DNA of 34,833 bases from Halanaerobium kushneri (GCF_900156285.1 NZ_FTNC01000025.1:1-34833), one strand, 5' to 3'. Shown: positions 7,997-16,104, counted from the first letter of the stretch. Notes: generated from the letters alone by a model not told the origin. Numbers and translations: made by a program.

Positions 7997-8005
7997 CATA
8001 TTAGT
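7976..8005. promoter_or_regulatory. Candidate ArsR operator
   Basis: ACTAATAT (7976-7983) and ATATTAGT (7998-8005) form a perfect 8-bp inverted repeat with a 14-base centre. It brackets the -10 box of the arsR promoter, where a bound repressor would block RNA polymerase. The two-half-site layout fits a dimeric ArsR-family repressor acting on its own gene; binding is inferred. Confidence 0.6.
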
Positions 8006-8040
8006 ATTTATTAATATTAAAAGCCAAAAGGAGAATTTTG

Positions 8041-8403
8041 ATGGATAAGTTACTTAATTTTTTAAAGTGTATAGCTGATGAAAATCGAATAAAAATACTT
8101 AAACTTTTATTGGATAGTCAGTACTGTGTGTGTCAGCTTCAACAGCTGCTGGGAAAATCTCAATCAAGTGTTTCTCAACACCTTAGTTATTTTAAAGAGC
8201 TGGATCTTTTAATAGAAGAAAAAAGTGGTAAGTGGATTTATTATTCAATCGATAGAGGGGTCTATGACAGTTATTTAGCCAGTCTGATTTCTTTAAGTTC
8301 AAATTCGCTAACTGAATTAAATTTGCCAGAACTTCAATCTAAGATAGATAATTTAGATACAGCAGCTGAGATTAAATCAGCTTCTAAAGGAGGCTGTTGT
8401 TAA
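8041..8403 (+). CDS. arsR: ArsR-family metalloid-responsive repressor
   Basis: This 120-residue winged-helix protein has the SmtB/ArsR fold, with recognition helix KSQSSVSQHLSYFKELDLL. Cysteines C29 and C31 in YCVCQL lie at the alpha-3 site used by As(III)/Sb(III)-sensing ArsR. Additional cysteines are C10 and a C-terminal GGCC pair (C119, C120). The ATG at 8041 is preferred over the adjacent upstream TTG because AAAGGAGA is spaced six bases from it. Its stop codon shares one base with the arsP start. It probably represses its own operon through the inverted repeat at 7976-8005 and releases it on binding trivalent metalloid. A thiol or other metal signal cannot be excluded. Confidence 0.88.
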   Translation: MDKLLNFLKCIADENRIKILKLLLDSQYCVCQLQQLLGKSQSSVSQHLSYFKELDLLIEEKSGKWIYYSIDRGVYDSYLASLISLSSNSLTELNLPELQSKIDNLDTAAEIKSASKGGCC

Positions 8404-9359
8404 TGTTTTTATTATTTGAAAAATTGGCAGATTTGATAACTTATAATTTCTTTGGCCTGGACTCAGCAGGTAGATTGGGAGACTCTGTTCATTTCTTTAT
8501 CTATGATACAACTAAGATAATTTTTTTGCTCTCTATAATGATCTTTTTTATTTCAATTATTAGGAGTTATTTCCCCCCAGAAAAAACAAAAAAACTTTTA
8601 AGTAGTTATAGAAAAATTACAGGACATGTTATGGCTTCATTACTTGGAGTTGTGACACCATTTTGTTCCTGTTCATCTGTTCCAATATTTATTGGTTTTG
8701 TAGAGTCTGGAATTCCACTTGGAATTACCTTTTCTTTTTTAATTACTTCACCAATAGTTAATGAGGTAGCTCTGGTTATGCTCTATACAATTTTTGGTTG
8801 GAAAATCGGGACTATCTATTTGATCAGTGGTATTGTTGTCGGAATTGTTGGTGGAATTGTGATTGAGATTTTAGGAATGGAAAAACAGGTAGAAGAATAT
8901 GTTTACCAGATCAGCGCAGAGGAAAGTGAGATTGAAAAGCTAAACTGGAGTGATAGAATTGATTTCGCTCGGGCCGAAGTTAAAGAGATTGTGAGTAGAG
9001 TCTGGAAGTATGTAATAATTGGCATTGGATTGGGTGCTGTAATACACGGATATGCACCGGCCAAATTACTGGCTGAATATGCAGGAGTAAATAATCCTTT
9101 ATCAGTTATTGCTGCTGTTATTGTTGGGATACCTCTTTACTCTAATGCAGTTGGTACCATACCAATTGTGGAGGCTTTAATGAGTAAAGGTGTTGCTCTG
9201 GGAACAGCTTTAAGTTTTATGATGGCAACTACTGCTTTATCTTTGCCAGCAATGATTATTCTGCGTAGAGTAATTAAACCTAAATTGATTGCCGTTTTTG
9301 TAACTGTTGTTGGAGTTTCAATTATTGGGGTAGGATATATGTTTAATTTAATTATCTAA
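8403..9359 (+). CDS. arsP: ArsP-type permease (DUF318/PF03773)
   Basis: This 318-residue protein has about eight to ten hydrophobic segments and the family hallmark TPFCSCSS at residues 85-92 followed by VPIF and GIPLG. A second half carries IVGIPLYSNAVGTIPIVEAL. ArsP members export trivalent organoarsenicals; others in the family have unknown substrates. The ATG at 8403 overlaps the arsR stop by one base and has AAAGGAGG nine bases upstream, preferred over an in-frame TTG at 8397. Co-transcription with arsR and a CxxC mini-thioredoxin is the usual arrangement in anaerobes. The exact substrate (methylarsenite, arsenite or another thiophilic compound) is not readable from the sequence. Confidence 0.85.
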   Translation: MFLLFEKLADLITYNFFGLDSAGRLGDSVHFFIYDTTKIIFLLSIMIFFISIIRSYFPPEKTKKLLSSYRKITGHVMASLLGVVTPFCSCSSVPIFIGFVESGIPLGITFSFLITSPIVNEVALVMLYTIFGWKIGTIYLISGIVVGIVGGIVIEILGMEKQVEEYVYQISAEESEIEKLNWSDRIDFARAEVKEIVSRVWKYVIIGIGLGAVIHGYAPAKLLAEYAGVNNPLSVIAAVIVGIPLYSNAVGTIPIVEALMSKGVALGTALSFMMATTALSLPAMIILRRVIKPKLIAVFVTVVGVSIIGVGYMFNLII

Positions 9360-9448
9360 TTTTTAATTAAATAACCTGTATAGAAATTTGATTATTATAA
9401 ATTGATTTAAGAAATTAAATTACAAATCAAATCTGAGGAGTGTTAAAG

Positions 9449-9679
9449 ATGAAAATTACTATTTATGGACCAGGATGCAAAAATTGTGTCAATCTTGCTG
9501 ACAATGCCAGGAAAGCTGTAGCAGAAGCAGGTATTGAGGCAGAGATAATTAAAGTTGAGGATATGAAAGAAATTGCAATGGCTGGAATTATGAGTACTCC
9601 TGCAATTGGTATTAATGGAAAGGTTAAGATAAAAGGGAGGGTTGCATCAGTAGAAGAAATTAAAGAGTTAATTGCTTAA
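9449..9679 (+). CDS. Small redox-active disulfide (mini-thioredoxin) protein
   Basis: This 76-residue thioredoxin-fold protein has the active-site motif GCKNC, with C10 and C13, near the N-terminus, and a cis-proline region MSTPAIGINGKV. It matches the redox-active disulfide protein 2 family found in archaea and anaerobic bacteria. The ATG at 9449 has GAGGAG eight bases upstream; an in-frame GTG at 9440 lies inside that site and is rejected. It follows arsP by 89 bases and precedes a strong terminator, so it is probably the last gene of the arsR operon. It may keep the CSC cysteines of ArsP or a metalloid-thiol adduct reduced. This is inferred from recurrent pairing. Confidence 0.85.
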   Translation: MKITIYGPGCKNCVNLADNARKAVAEAGIEAEIIKVEDMKEIAMAGIMSTPAIGINGKVKIKGRVASVEEIKELIA

Positions 9680-9778
9680 ATGTATTTATAAGCTGATAAA
9701 TTATTTTAAGCACTCAATTATGCTAAGATAAAATTAAGCTTCTTTTACTTTTAAAAAATTAAATAAGTTTTTAATTAG

Positions 9779-9822
9779 ACCGCCTACATTGGAAGTATTA
9801 TATCAATGAGGGCGGTTTTTTT
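9779..9822 (+). terminator. Rho-independent terminator before pstS
   Basis: ACCGCC (9779-9784) pairs with GGCGGT (9811-9816), extended by CATTG (9787-9791) with CAATG (9804-9808), and is followed by a T-run to 9822. The rest of 9680-9778 is AT-rich with no feature seen. Confidence 0.88.
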
Positions 9823-9823
9823 G

Positions 9824-9877
9824 TTTACATTATTTTAACATTAGTGACATACTGTTGTAACATTAGGCTGTTATCAT
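9824..9877 (+). promoter_or_regulatory. PHO-box-like array and promoter of pstS
   Basis: TTTACA (9824-9829), TTAACA (9835-9840), GTGACA (9844-9849) and GTAACA (9857-9862) are near-copies of the Firmicute PhoP half-site TTAACA. Three of them share an 11-base phase (9824, 9835, 9857), so they lie on one DNA face. TATCAT (9872-9877) is a reasonable -10 just downstream, as in PhoP-activated promoters where PHO repeats replace a -35. Binding of the phoB/phoR-system regulator encoded about 4 kb upstream is an inference. The array begins immediately after the preceding terminator. Confidence 0.65.
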
Positions 9878-9933
9878 TTAATCAGAGTCAAGTTAATAAA
9901 GAAAATAAAAATTCCTTAAGGGGGAAAAAATTA

Positions 9934-10755
9934 ATGAGTAAAATTAATTCTTTTGTTGTTGTGCTGGCACTCTTACTGGTAGCTGTTATGCCCTTTAGTG
10001 TAATGGCTCAGGAAGAACTTACAATTCAGGGTTCTTCGACAGTTCTGCCGATTGCTCAAAAAGCGGCTGAGGTTTATATGGAGCAAAATTCTGATGTAAA
10101 TATTTCTGTTCGTGGTGGTGGATCAGGTAACGGTATTGCTGCTTTGATTGATGGTGCTGTTGATATTGCAGATGCCTCTAGATTTGTTAAGCAAGCAGAG
10201 GTTCAAGCTGCAGTAGAAAATGGAATTTATCCTGTGCCTCACAGAGTAGCAATGGATGGAATTGCTGTTGTAGTTAATCCAGCCAATTCGGTTGAAGAAT
10301 TAAGCCTGGAAGATATTAAATCAATTTATACTGGTGAAGCTACTAACTGGTCAGAATTTGGAGGACCAGATATGGAAATAGTAGTTGTCTCTAGAGATTC
10401 AAGTTCTGGTACTTTTGAAGTGTTTAATGAGATTACACTTGGTAAAGAAAGATTGACTAAAGCAGCTTTATTACAGGCTTCTAATGGTGCAGTTGCCGGA
10501 GTTGTTTCTGATACTGAAGGTGCTATCGGTTATGTGGGACTTGGTTATTTATCTGATTCACTTAAAGCTGTTAAAGTTAATGGGGTTCTACCTTCTAATG
10601 CAACAGTAGCCAGTGGAGAATTTCCAATTGCTCGTCCGCTATTCATGTTTACTGATGGCTGGCCAGAGGGTTTAACAGCCAGATTTATCAACTTTATCTT
10701 AAGTGCTGAAGGCCAGGCTCTAGTAAAAGAGCAGGGATTTGTACCTCTTCACTAA
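9934..10755 (+). CDS. pstS: Phosphate ABC transporter substrate-binding protein PstS
   Basis: This 273-residue exported protein captures phosphate for the Pst importer. A signal peptide covers residues 1 to about 24, with a hydrophobic core VVVLALLLVAVM and likely cleavage after VMA. There is no lipobox cysteine, so anchoring is unclear. Phosphate-contact motifs are visible: GSSTVLP, GGGSGNGI, VDIADASR and SRDSSSGTF. The ATG at 9934 with AAGGGGG nine bases upstream is the start; a longer in-frame version from a GTG at 9844 would lie in the PHO-box region and is rejected. It is first in the pst cluster and separated from pstC by a strong hairpin terminator. Confidence 0.93.
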   Translation: MSKINSFVVVLALLLVAVMPFSVMAQEELTIQGSSTVLPIAQKAAEVYMEQNSDVNISVRGGGSGNGIAALIDGAVDIADASRFVKQAEVQAAVENGIYPVPHRVAMDGIAVVVNPANSVEELSLEDIKSIYTGEATNWSEFGGPDMEIVVVSRDSSSGTFEVFNEITLGKERLTKAALLQASNGAVAGVVSDTEGAIGYVGLGYLSDSLKAVKVNGVLPSNATVASGEFPIARPLFMFTDGWPEGLTARFINFILSAEGQALVKEQGFVPLH

Positions 10756-10820
10756 AAGATAAATTATAAAGTTTTATAAAGTTAATAGATAAACATCAAA
10801 TATACTAGTATCAACCTGGA

Positions 10821-10845
10821 AAAGGGAGAGGCCTCTCCCTTTTTC
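10821..10845 (+). terminator. Terminator or attenuator between pstS and pstC
   Basis: AAAGGGAG (10821-10828) pairs with CTCCCTTT (10835-10842) around AGGCCT, itself a palindrome, and a T-run follows. No new promoter is obvious before pstC. The hairpin probably lets only part of the transcript continue, giving more PstS than membrane components. Confidence 0.85.
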
Positions 10846-10890
10846 AATGTTTATTTATAAAATTTTTTCTATACTTGAGAGGTGAAATTT

Positions 10891-11778
10891 ATGTTAAATT
10901 GGAAGACTAAAGAAAAAATAATTAAAAATATACTTTTATTTTTTGCTTTTTCATCAATACTTTTCTTAACAGGGATTATTATTGTTTTGTTTAAAGAGGG
11001 AGCTCCAATTTTTTCTAAAGTAGGAATTTTGGAATTTCTTTTCACCAGTGACTGGTATCCAACTTATGATCCGCCAGGTTATGGTATTTTTAATCTTTTG
11101 TCAGGCTCAATAGTGGTAACAATTGGAGCAATGGTTATTGCAGTTCCTTTTGGAGTTGCATCTGCAATTCATATTGCTTATATTTTGCCCAAAAAATTTA
11201 AGAATATTGTTAAGCCAACAATAGAAATGCTGGCTGGAGTGCCTTCTGTTATCTATGGACTATTTGGAATGAAGATTTTAGGTCCATTTTTAAGAGAAGT
11301 TTTTGGCCTGCCTACCGGATTAACTGCTTTAAATGCAATGATAATGCTGGGAATTATGGCTTTGCCGACAATTGTTAGTCTGGCAGAAGATGCAATTACA
11401 GCAGTTCCTCAAAATTTCAGAGATGCCTCCCTGGCTTTAGGGGCTAATAGATTAGAAACCATGTTCAGAGTTATACTTCCCACAGCTTCTTCTGGTATTG
11501 TGACAGCTGTAATTTTAGGAATGGGAAGAGCCATTGGAGAAACAATGACAGTTTTAATGGTTGCTGGGGGTGCTTCGCTGTTTCCAAGTAATATTTTAAA
11601 ACCTGTTAGGCCAATGACTGCAACAATTGCTGCCGAAATGGGAGAAGCTCCGGTTGGAAGTGAGCATTATCAGGCATTATTTGGAATAGCAATAATTTTA
11701 TTTTTAATAACTCTTATTTTTAATATCTTTGCAGATTTTGCTCAGCAGAGATTTAAGAAAAAGGTGAGTGGAGAATAA
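10891..11778 (+). CDS. pstC: Phosphate ABC transporter permease PstC
   Basis: This 295-residue inner-membrane permease has about six transmembrane helices and the ABC-coupling (EAA) loop EDAITAVPQNFRDASLALGA, followed by GMGRAIGETMTVLMVAGG, typical of PstC. It forms the membrane channel with PstA. The ATG at 10891 follows AGAGGTG by about six bases; an in-frame GTG at 10882 lies inside that site. Its stop overlaps the pstA start by one base (TAATG), so the two are translationally coupled. The early WYPTYDPPGYGIFNLLSGS segment is the usual PstC extracytoplasmic region. Confidence 0.93.
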   Translation: MLNWKTKEKIIKNILLFFAFSSILFLTGIIIVLFKEGAPIFSKVGILEFLFTSDWYPTYDPPGYGIFNLLSGSIVVTIGAMVIAVPFGVASAIHIAYILPKKFKNIVKPTIEMLAGVPSVIYGLFGMKILGPFLREVFGLPTGLTALNAMIMLGIMALPTIVSLAEDAITAVPQNFRDASLALGANRLETMFRVILPTASSGIVTAVILGMGRAIGETMTVLMVAGGASLFPSNILKPVRPMTATIAAEMGEAPVGSEHYQALFGIAIILFLITLIFNIFADFAQQRFKKKVSGE

Positions 11779-12644
11779 TGGAAAATAAATTAACTAAAAG
11801 AAAAGCAGTAGAAAAAATAGTATTTAGTATTTTGGGATTATTAATGCTGTCTTCAATAGCTGTCCTGGGCGTAATTATATTTTTTATCTTTAAAAGAGGT
11901 CTGGGGGTAATTAGTTGGGAATTCTTAACCTCTATGCCTAAGAACGGAATGACAGAGGGTGGAATTTTACCGGCAATTGTTGGTTCTTTTTATCTGGTTA
12001 GTGGAGCAATTTTAGTTGCTACCCCGCTTGGAGTCTTTGCAGCAATATATATGACTGAATATGCCAAAAAAGGAAAATTAATTAGAATAATTAGAATAGG
12101 TGTTAATAATTTAGCAGGTGTACCCTCAGTTGTATTTGGGCTTTTTGGTCTATCTATCTTTGTAAAATATCTTAATTTTGGAGTTTCCATTTTATCAGGA
12201 GCTCTTACGCTGGCTATTGTTATTTTGCCAACTATAATTCGAGCTTCAGAAGAAGCATTAATGTCAGTTCCCGATGAATACAGAAGTTCTTCTCTGGCAC
12301 TGGGGGCAACTAAATGGCAGACGATAAAAAATGTAGTTTTACCAGCTGCATTGCCCGGAATTTTAACTGGGTGTATACTGGGAGTAGGACGTGTAGCTGG
12401 GGAGACGGCACCTATAATTTTTACGGCAGCTACTTTCTTTTCAATGCGTCTTCCCAACTCAGTATTTTCAGAAGTAATGGCCTTACCATATAATATTTAT
12501 GCACTGGTTGCTACCGGTACTTTTCCCCAAAAGCAGATTCCAATTGCTTATGGTACAGCTGTAGTATTACTGGTATTAGTTTTATTGATTAATTTAGTTG
12601 CTATTTTTATGAGAATTAAATTTAGCAAAAAGAATACAAATTAA
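11778..12644 (+). CDS. pstA: Phosphate ABC transporter permease PstA
   Basis: This 288-residue permease is the second channel subunit. It has about six hydrophobic helices, the coupling loop EEALMSVPDEYRSSSLALGATKWQT and the GVGRVAGETAPIIFTA motif characteristic of PstA. It begins within the stop codon of pstC and is followed after 18 bases by pstB, whose ribosome binding site GGAAGGAG lies in that gap. Length and motifs are normal for the family. Confidence 0.93.
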   Translation: MENKLTKRKAVEKIVFSILGLLMLSSIAVLGVIIFFIFKRGLGVISWEFLTSMPKNGMTEGGILPAIVGSFYLVSGAILVATPLGVFAAIYMTEYAKKGKLIRIIRIGVNNLAGVPSVVFGLFGLSIFVKYLNFGVSILSGALTLAIVILPTIIRASEEALMSVPDEYRSSSLALGATKWQTIKNVVLPAALPGILTGCILGVGRVAGETAPIIFTAATFFSMRLPNSVFSEVMALPYNIYALVATGTFPQKQIPIAYGTAVVLLVLVLLINLVAIFMRIKFSKKNTN

Positions 12645-12662
12645 GCTGGAAGGAGTAAATTT

Positions 12663-13421
12663 ATGAGTGAAATTAAAATGGAAGTAAAAAATCTTGATTT
12701 TTATTATGATGATTTTCAGGCTCTAAAAAATATTAATATACCGCTTGAATCAAATAAAGTAACTGCTTTAATTGGGCCTTCAGGTTGTGGTAAATCAACA
12801 TTTTTGCGGACTTTAAATAGAATGAATGACCTTATTGAGGGTAGCAGGGTAGAGGGAGAAGTTCTTTTTGATAATGAAAATATTTACAAGGAAAATGTTG
12901 ATGTAGTTGAATTAAGAAAAAGAGTTGGAATGGTTTTTCAGCAGCCTAATCCGTTTCCGAAATCAATATTTGATAATGTCGCCTATGGGCCCAGAATTCA
13001 CGGCCTTAAGGACAAAGATAAATTAGAAGAAATTGTAATTGAAAGTTTAAAGGGGGCTGCCTTATATGAGGAAGTGAAAGACAGGCTTGATGATTCAGCT
13101 CTGGGTCTTTCTGGAGGACAGCAGCAGAGACTTTGTATTGCTAGAGCTCTGGCAGTTAAACCTGAAGTTTTATTAATGGATGAGCCGGCTTCAGCCCTTG
13201 ACCCAGTAGCAACAGCTAAAATTGAAGATTTAATAGATGAGCTAAAGAATAATTATACTATTGTAATTGTTACCCACAGTATGCAGCAGGCGGCGCGTGT
13301 TTCCGATAATACCGGCTTCTTTTTGATGGGAGATCTGGTTGAATTTGATCAGACTGATAAGATATTTGAAAATCCATCTGACCAGCGGACAGAAGATTAT
13401 ATAACAGGTCGTTTTGGTTAA
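12663..13421 (+). CDS. pstB: Phosphate ABC transporter ATPase PstB
   Basis: This 252-residue ATPase powers the Pst importer. Walker A is GPSGCGKST at residues 38-46, the Q-loop lies in [12 protein letters not shown], the signature LSGGQQQR starts at residue 149, Walker B is [12 protein letters not shown], and the switch histidine is in [11 protein letters not shown]. The [18 protein letters not shown] segment and a long arm after Walker A ([17 protein letters not shown]) are typical of PstB. PhoU follows 77 bases later, with a small hairpin between. Confidence 0.95.
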   Translation: MSEIKMEVKNLDFYYDDFQALKNINIPLESNKVTALIGPSGCGKSTFLRTLNRMNDLIEGSRVEGEVLFDNENIYKENVDVVELRKRVGMVFQQPNPFPKSIFDNVAYGPRIHGLKDKDKLEEIVIESLKGAALYEEVKDRLDDSALGLSGGQQQRLCIARALAVKPEVLLMDEPASALDPVATAKIEDLIDELKNNYTIVIVTHSMQQAARVSDNTGFFLMGDLVEFDQTDKIFENPSDQRTEDYITGRFG

Positions 13422-13451
13422 AATCAAATCTGAGTTTATTATTAAGTTAGG

Positions 13452-13477
13452 AGCTATTTATTATTTTAAAAATAGCT
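13452..13477 (+). other. Hairpin in the pstB-phoU gap
   Basis: AGCTATTT (13452-13459) is matched by AAATAGCT (13470-13477), and the phoU Shine-Dalgarno AAGGAGG starts directly after it. There is no T-run, so it is more likely an mRNA processing or translational control structure than a terminator. Confidence 0.45.
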
Positions 13478-13498
13478 TGAAGGAGGTATATAGTAAAA

Positions 13499-14158
13499 AT
13501 GAATGAATCTCGTAAGGCTTTTCATACAGAACTGAAAGATTTAGAAAATGAAATGTTAAAAATGGGAAGTGTTGTTGGTGAAAGTATAAGTAAGAGTATT
13601 GAAGCTTTAATGAACAAAGATATTAAGCTTGCTGATGAAGTAATTAAAGATGATGATATAATTGATGACTATGAACTAGATATAGAAGAAAAATGTACCC
13701 GTTTGATTGCTCTCCAGCAGCCAGTGGCAATTGATTTGCGAAAAATTATTGTTATTTCCAAGTTAGTGACTGATCTGGAAAGAATTGGTGATAATGCTTC
13801 AAATATTGCCTATAAAGTAAAAGAAATTGGTGACCAACCCCTAATTAAAGAAATGCAGGATCTACCTGGTATGAGGGATATTGTTGTCCAGAGGTTGCGA
13901 GAAAGTTTAGAAGCTTTTGTTGATATGGATATTGAAAAAGCAAAACAAGTTGCAGCTAGAGATGAAGCTGTAGATCGTCTAGATGAGCAGATCAATTCTG
14001 AACTGCTAACTGTTATGGAAAATGACTGTGCGACAATTGAGCAGGGAACTTCACTGATGTTTATTAGTCGATTTTTAGAAAGAATAGGTGACCATTCTAC
14101 CAATATTTGTGAGAGAACAGTTTATATGAAAACCGGAGAATGGACTGAATTAGAATAA
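13499..14158 (+). CDS. phoU: Phosphate signalling regulator PhoU
   Basis: This 219-residue helical protein contains two three-helix PhoU repeats. Each carries the metal-binding ExxxD-type motif: DLERIGDNASNIAYKV in the first half and FLERIGDHSTNICERTVY in the second. PhoU links Pst transport to PhoR kinase activity, lowering Pho regulon expression when phosphate is sufficient. The start is ATG at 13499 with AAGGAGG about 12 bases upstream, slightly long. It is the last gene of the pst cluster, closed by a terminator. A second PhoU-like domain occurs at the end of the Na+/Pi transporter at 2664-4364. Confidence 0.93.
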   Translation: MNESRKAFHTELKDLENEMLKMGSVVGESISKSIEALMNKDIKLADEVIKDDDIIDDYELDIEEKCTRLIALQQPVAIDLRKIIVISKLVTDLERIGDNASNIAYKVKEIGDQPLIKEMQDLPGMRDIVVQRLRESLEAFVDMDIEKAKQVAARDEAVDRLDEQINSELLTVMENDCATIEQGTSLMFISRFLERIGDHSTNICERTVYMKTGEWTELE

Positions 14159-14190
14159 ATTAGAAAAAAATAATTTAATAGGTATTAATA

Positions 14191-14223
14191 AAAGTGTACT
14201 CTATCAAGGAGTGCACTTTTTTT
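14191..14223 (+). terminator. Rho-independent terminator after phoU
   Basis: AAAGTGTACTC (14191-14201) pairs with GAGTGCACTTT (14208-14218) with one G-T wobble, followed by a T-run. Confidence 0.88.
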
Positions 14224-14237
14224 ACTTAAAATAGTAA

Positions 14238-14266
14238 TTGCAATAACAAAACTACTGTGATAAAAT
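14238..14266 (+). promoter_or_regulatory. Promoter of the ABC exporter gene
   Basis: TTGCAA (14238-14243), a 17-base spacer ending in TGA, then TAAAAT (14261-14266). The predicted start near 14273 is about 30 bases before the ATG. Confidence 0.65.
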
Positions 14267-14303
14267 TTCTAATTAGTAAATAAAAAAGGGGGTATTTTTA
14301 TAG

Positions 14304-16031
14304 ATGTTAAAAAAGTTTTTTAGTTATTATAAAAATCACTGGAAATTATTTTTAGTCGATATTAGCTGTGCTATTTTAATGTCCGGTATTGACCTTGTCT
14401 ATCCAGTTTATGTTCAGCGTCTGATTGATGATTATTTTCCTCAGCGTAATGCAAACATGATAATAAGAATTGCGATTATTTTGCTTGTTCTGTATATTCT
14501 GCGTTTTTTATTCCAATATATAGTTCACTATTGGGGACATGTGGTTGGAATTAGAATGGAAACAGATATGCGTTCTGATCTATTTACCCATCTGCAAAAA
14601 TTGTCCTTTAAGTTTTATGATAATAATAAAGTAGGATATTTGATGTCCAGGGTTGTTAATGATTTAAATAACATTTCAGAACTGGCTCACCATGGCCCTG
14701 AGGATGTATTGATTTCGGCTATGTTATTAATTGGGTCTTTTTCAATTCTGGTAACTATGCACTGGCAGCTGGCCCTGGTAACTTTTGCTTTAATCCCGGT
14801 TATGTTTTTCTTTTCTCTGCATTTAGGAGAAAAAATGTATAATGCTTTTAAAGTTATCAGAGAAAAGATGGCTGAGGTAAATACAATAATTGAAGATAGT
14901 TTAAGTGGAATTAGAGTAGTTAAATCTTTTACAAATGAAGATTACGAAAATGAAAAGTTTTGTGAGGGTAATCATAATTATCGACGTTCTCGAGAATGGG
15001 CTATGAAAAACATGGCACAATTCCATTCCGGTATGAATCTTTTTATTAATCTAATTCGTTTAAGTACCCTGGCTGCTGGAGGCTATTTTATTTATAATGG
15101 TAGTCTTTCGGTTGGTCAGATGGTTGCTTTTTTATTTTATGTTGACATGTTTATGAATCCAATTAGAAGATTGGTTAACTTTAATGAACAGCTACAGCGC
15201 GGAATGTCTGGATTCAGCCGCTTCAAAGAACTTTTAGAGGTTGACCCAGAAATAGTTGACCATCCTGATGCTCGGGAGCTAAAAGGTGTTGCTGGACTTA
15301 TAAAATATGAGGATGTTACCTTTGGTTATGATAACCATGAAAAGGTACTGAGCAATATTAATATAAGGATTGAACCGGGTAAAACAGTAGCTTTTGTTGG
15401 ACCTTCTGGAGCAGGTAAATCAACTTTAACTAAACTACTGCCCAGATTTTATGAGATTGATAGTGGTAGTCTTTCTATTGACAATACTAATATTAAAAAT
15501 GTGACTTTAGAATCACTGCGCCGTAATATTGGAATTGTGCAGCAGGATGTTTTTCTTTTTAATGGTACAGTTAGAGAAAATATTGCCTATGGGACAGCAG
15601 GTGCTTCAGATGAGGATATTATTGAAGCAGCGAAAAAAGCCAATGCACATGATTTTATTTTAAATTTAAGTGAAGGTTATGATACTGATATTGGGGAAAG
15701 AGGAGTTAAACTTTCTGGAGGACAGAAACAGAGAATTTCTATTGCGCGTTCATTTTTGAAAAATCCTCCTATTCTAATTCTGGATGAGGCAACATCTTCT
15801 CTCGATAATCGCAGTGAAAAAATTATTCAGAAATCTTTAGAAAAACTGGCAGAGGGACGAACTACCCTGGTTATTGCTCATCGACTTTCGACAGTGATAA
15901 ATGCTGATCAGATTATTGTTTTAACTGAAGAAGGAATAGTTGAGCGAGGGAAGCATCAAGAATTAATTAAAAACAGAGGAGAATATGCTCAGTTATATAA
16001 TGAGCAGTTTTCTACCAAACTGGCTGAATAA
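14304..16031 (+). CDS. ABC exporter, half-transporter (MsbA/MDR-like)
   Basis: This 575-residue protein has an exporter-type membrane domain of about six helices (1-310). An ATPase domain follows, with Walker A GPSGAGKST from residue 366, signature LSGGQKQR from 470, Walker B ILILDEATSSLD and a switch histidine in AHRLS. It would act as a homodimer, or with an unlinked partner, moving a hydrophobic substrate out of the cell. The substrate cannot be read from sequence; lipids, drugs and peptides are all possible. It is a single-gene unit with its own promoter and terminator. It begins at ATG 14304 with AAAGGGGG upstream. Confidence 0.88.
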   Translation: MLKKFFSYYKNHWKLFLVDISCAILMSGIDLVYPVYVQRLIDDYFPQRNANMIIRIAIILLVLYILRFLFQYIVHYWGHVVGIRMETDMRSDLFTHLQKLSFKFYDNNKVGYLMSRVVNDLNNISELAHHGPEDVLISAMLLIGSFSILVTMHWQLALVTFALIPVMFFFSLHLGEKMYNAFKVIREKMAEVNTIIEDSLSGIRVVKSFTNEDYENEKFCEGNHNYRRSREWAMKNMAQFHSGMNLFINLIRLSTLAAGGYFIYNGSLSVGQMVAFLFYVDMFMNPIRRLVNFNEQLQRGMSGFSRFKELLEVDPEIVDHPDARELKGVAGLIKYEDVTFGYDNHEKVLSNINIRIEPGKTVAFVGPSGAGKSTLTKLLPRFYEIDSGSLSIDNTNIKNVTLESLRRNIGIVQQDVFLFNGTVRENIAYGTAGASDEDIIEAAKKANAHDFILNLSEGYDTDIGERGVKLSGGQKQRISIARSFLKNPPILILDEATSSLDNRSEKIIQKSLEKLAEGRTTLVIAHRLSTVINADQIIVLTEEGIVERGKHQELIKNRGEYAQLYNEQFSTKLAE

Positions 16032-16076
16032 AAATATTAAATTTTAGTCTATTATAAAAAATGAATAGTTTACTTA

Positions 16077-16102
16077 AAGTCGGGGATTAACCCGGCTTTT
16101 TT
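16077..16102 (+). terminator. Rho-independent terminator after the ABC exporter
   Basis: AGTCGGG (from 16079) pairs with CCCGGCT around a short AT loop, with one G-T wobble, followed by six T residues. It runs directly into the -35 box of the next promoter. Confidence 0.85.
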
Positions 16103-16104
16103 CT

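Noticed and set aside
9844-9933. 30-codon N-terminal extension of pstS from a GTG
   Set aside because: It covers the PHO-box-like array and -10 box. The ATG at 9934 has a strong Shine-Dalgarno and is followed at once by a normal signal peptide.
11990-12457. 155-codon antisense frame within pstA
   Set aside because: Composition is that of a reversed transmembrane gene, it has no Shine-Dalgarno, and pstA is clearly the real gene.
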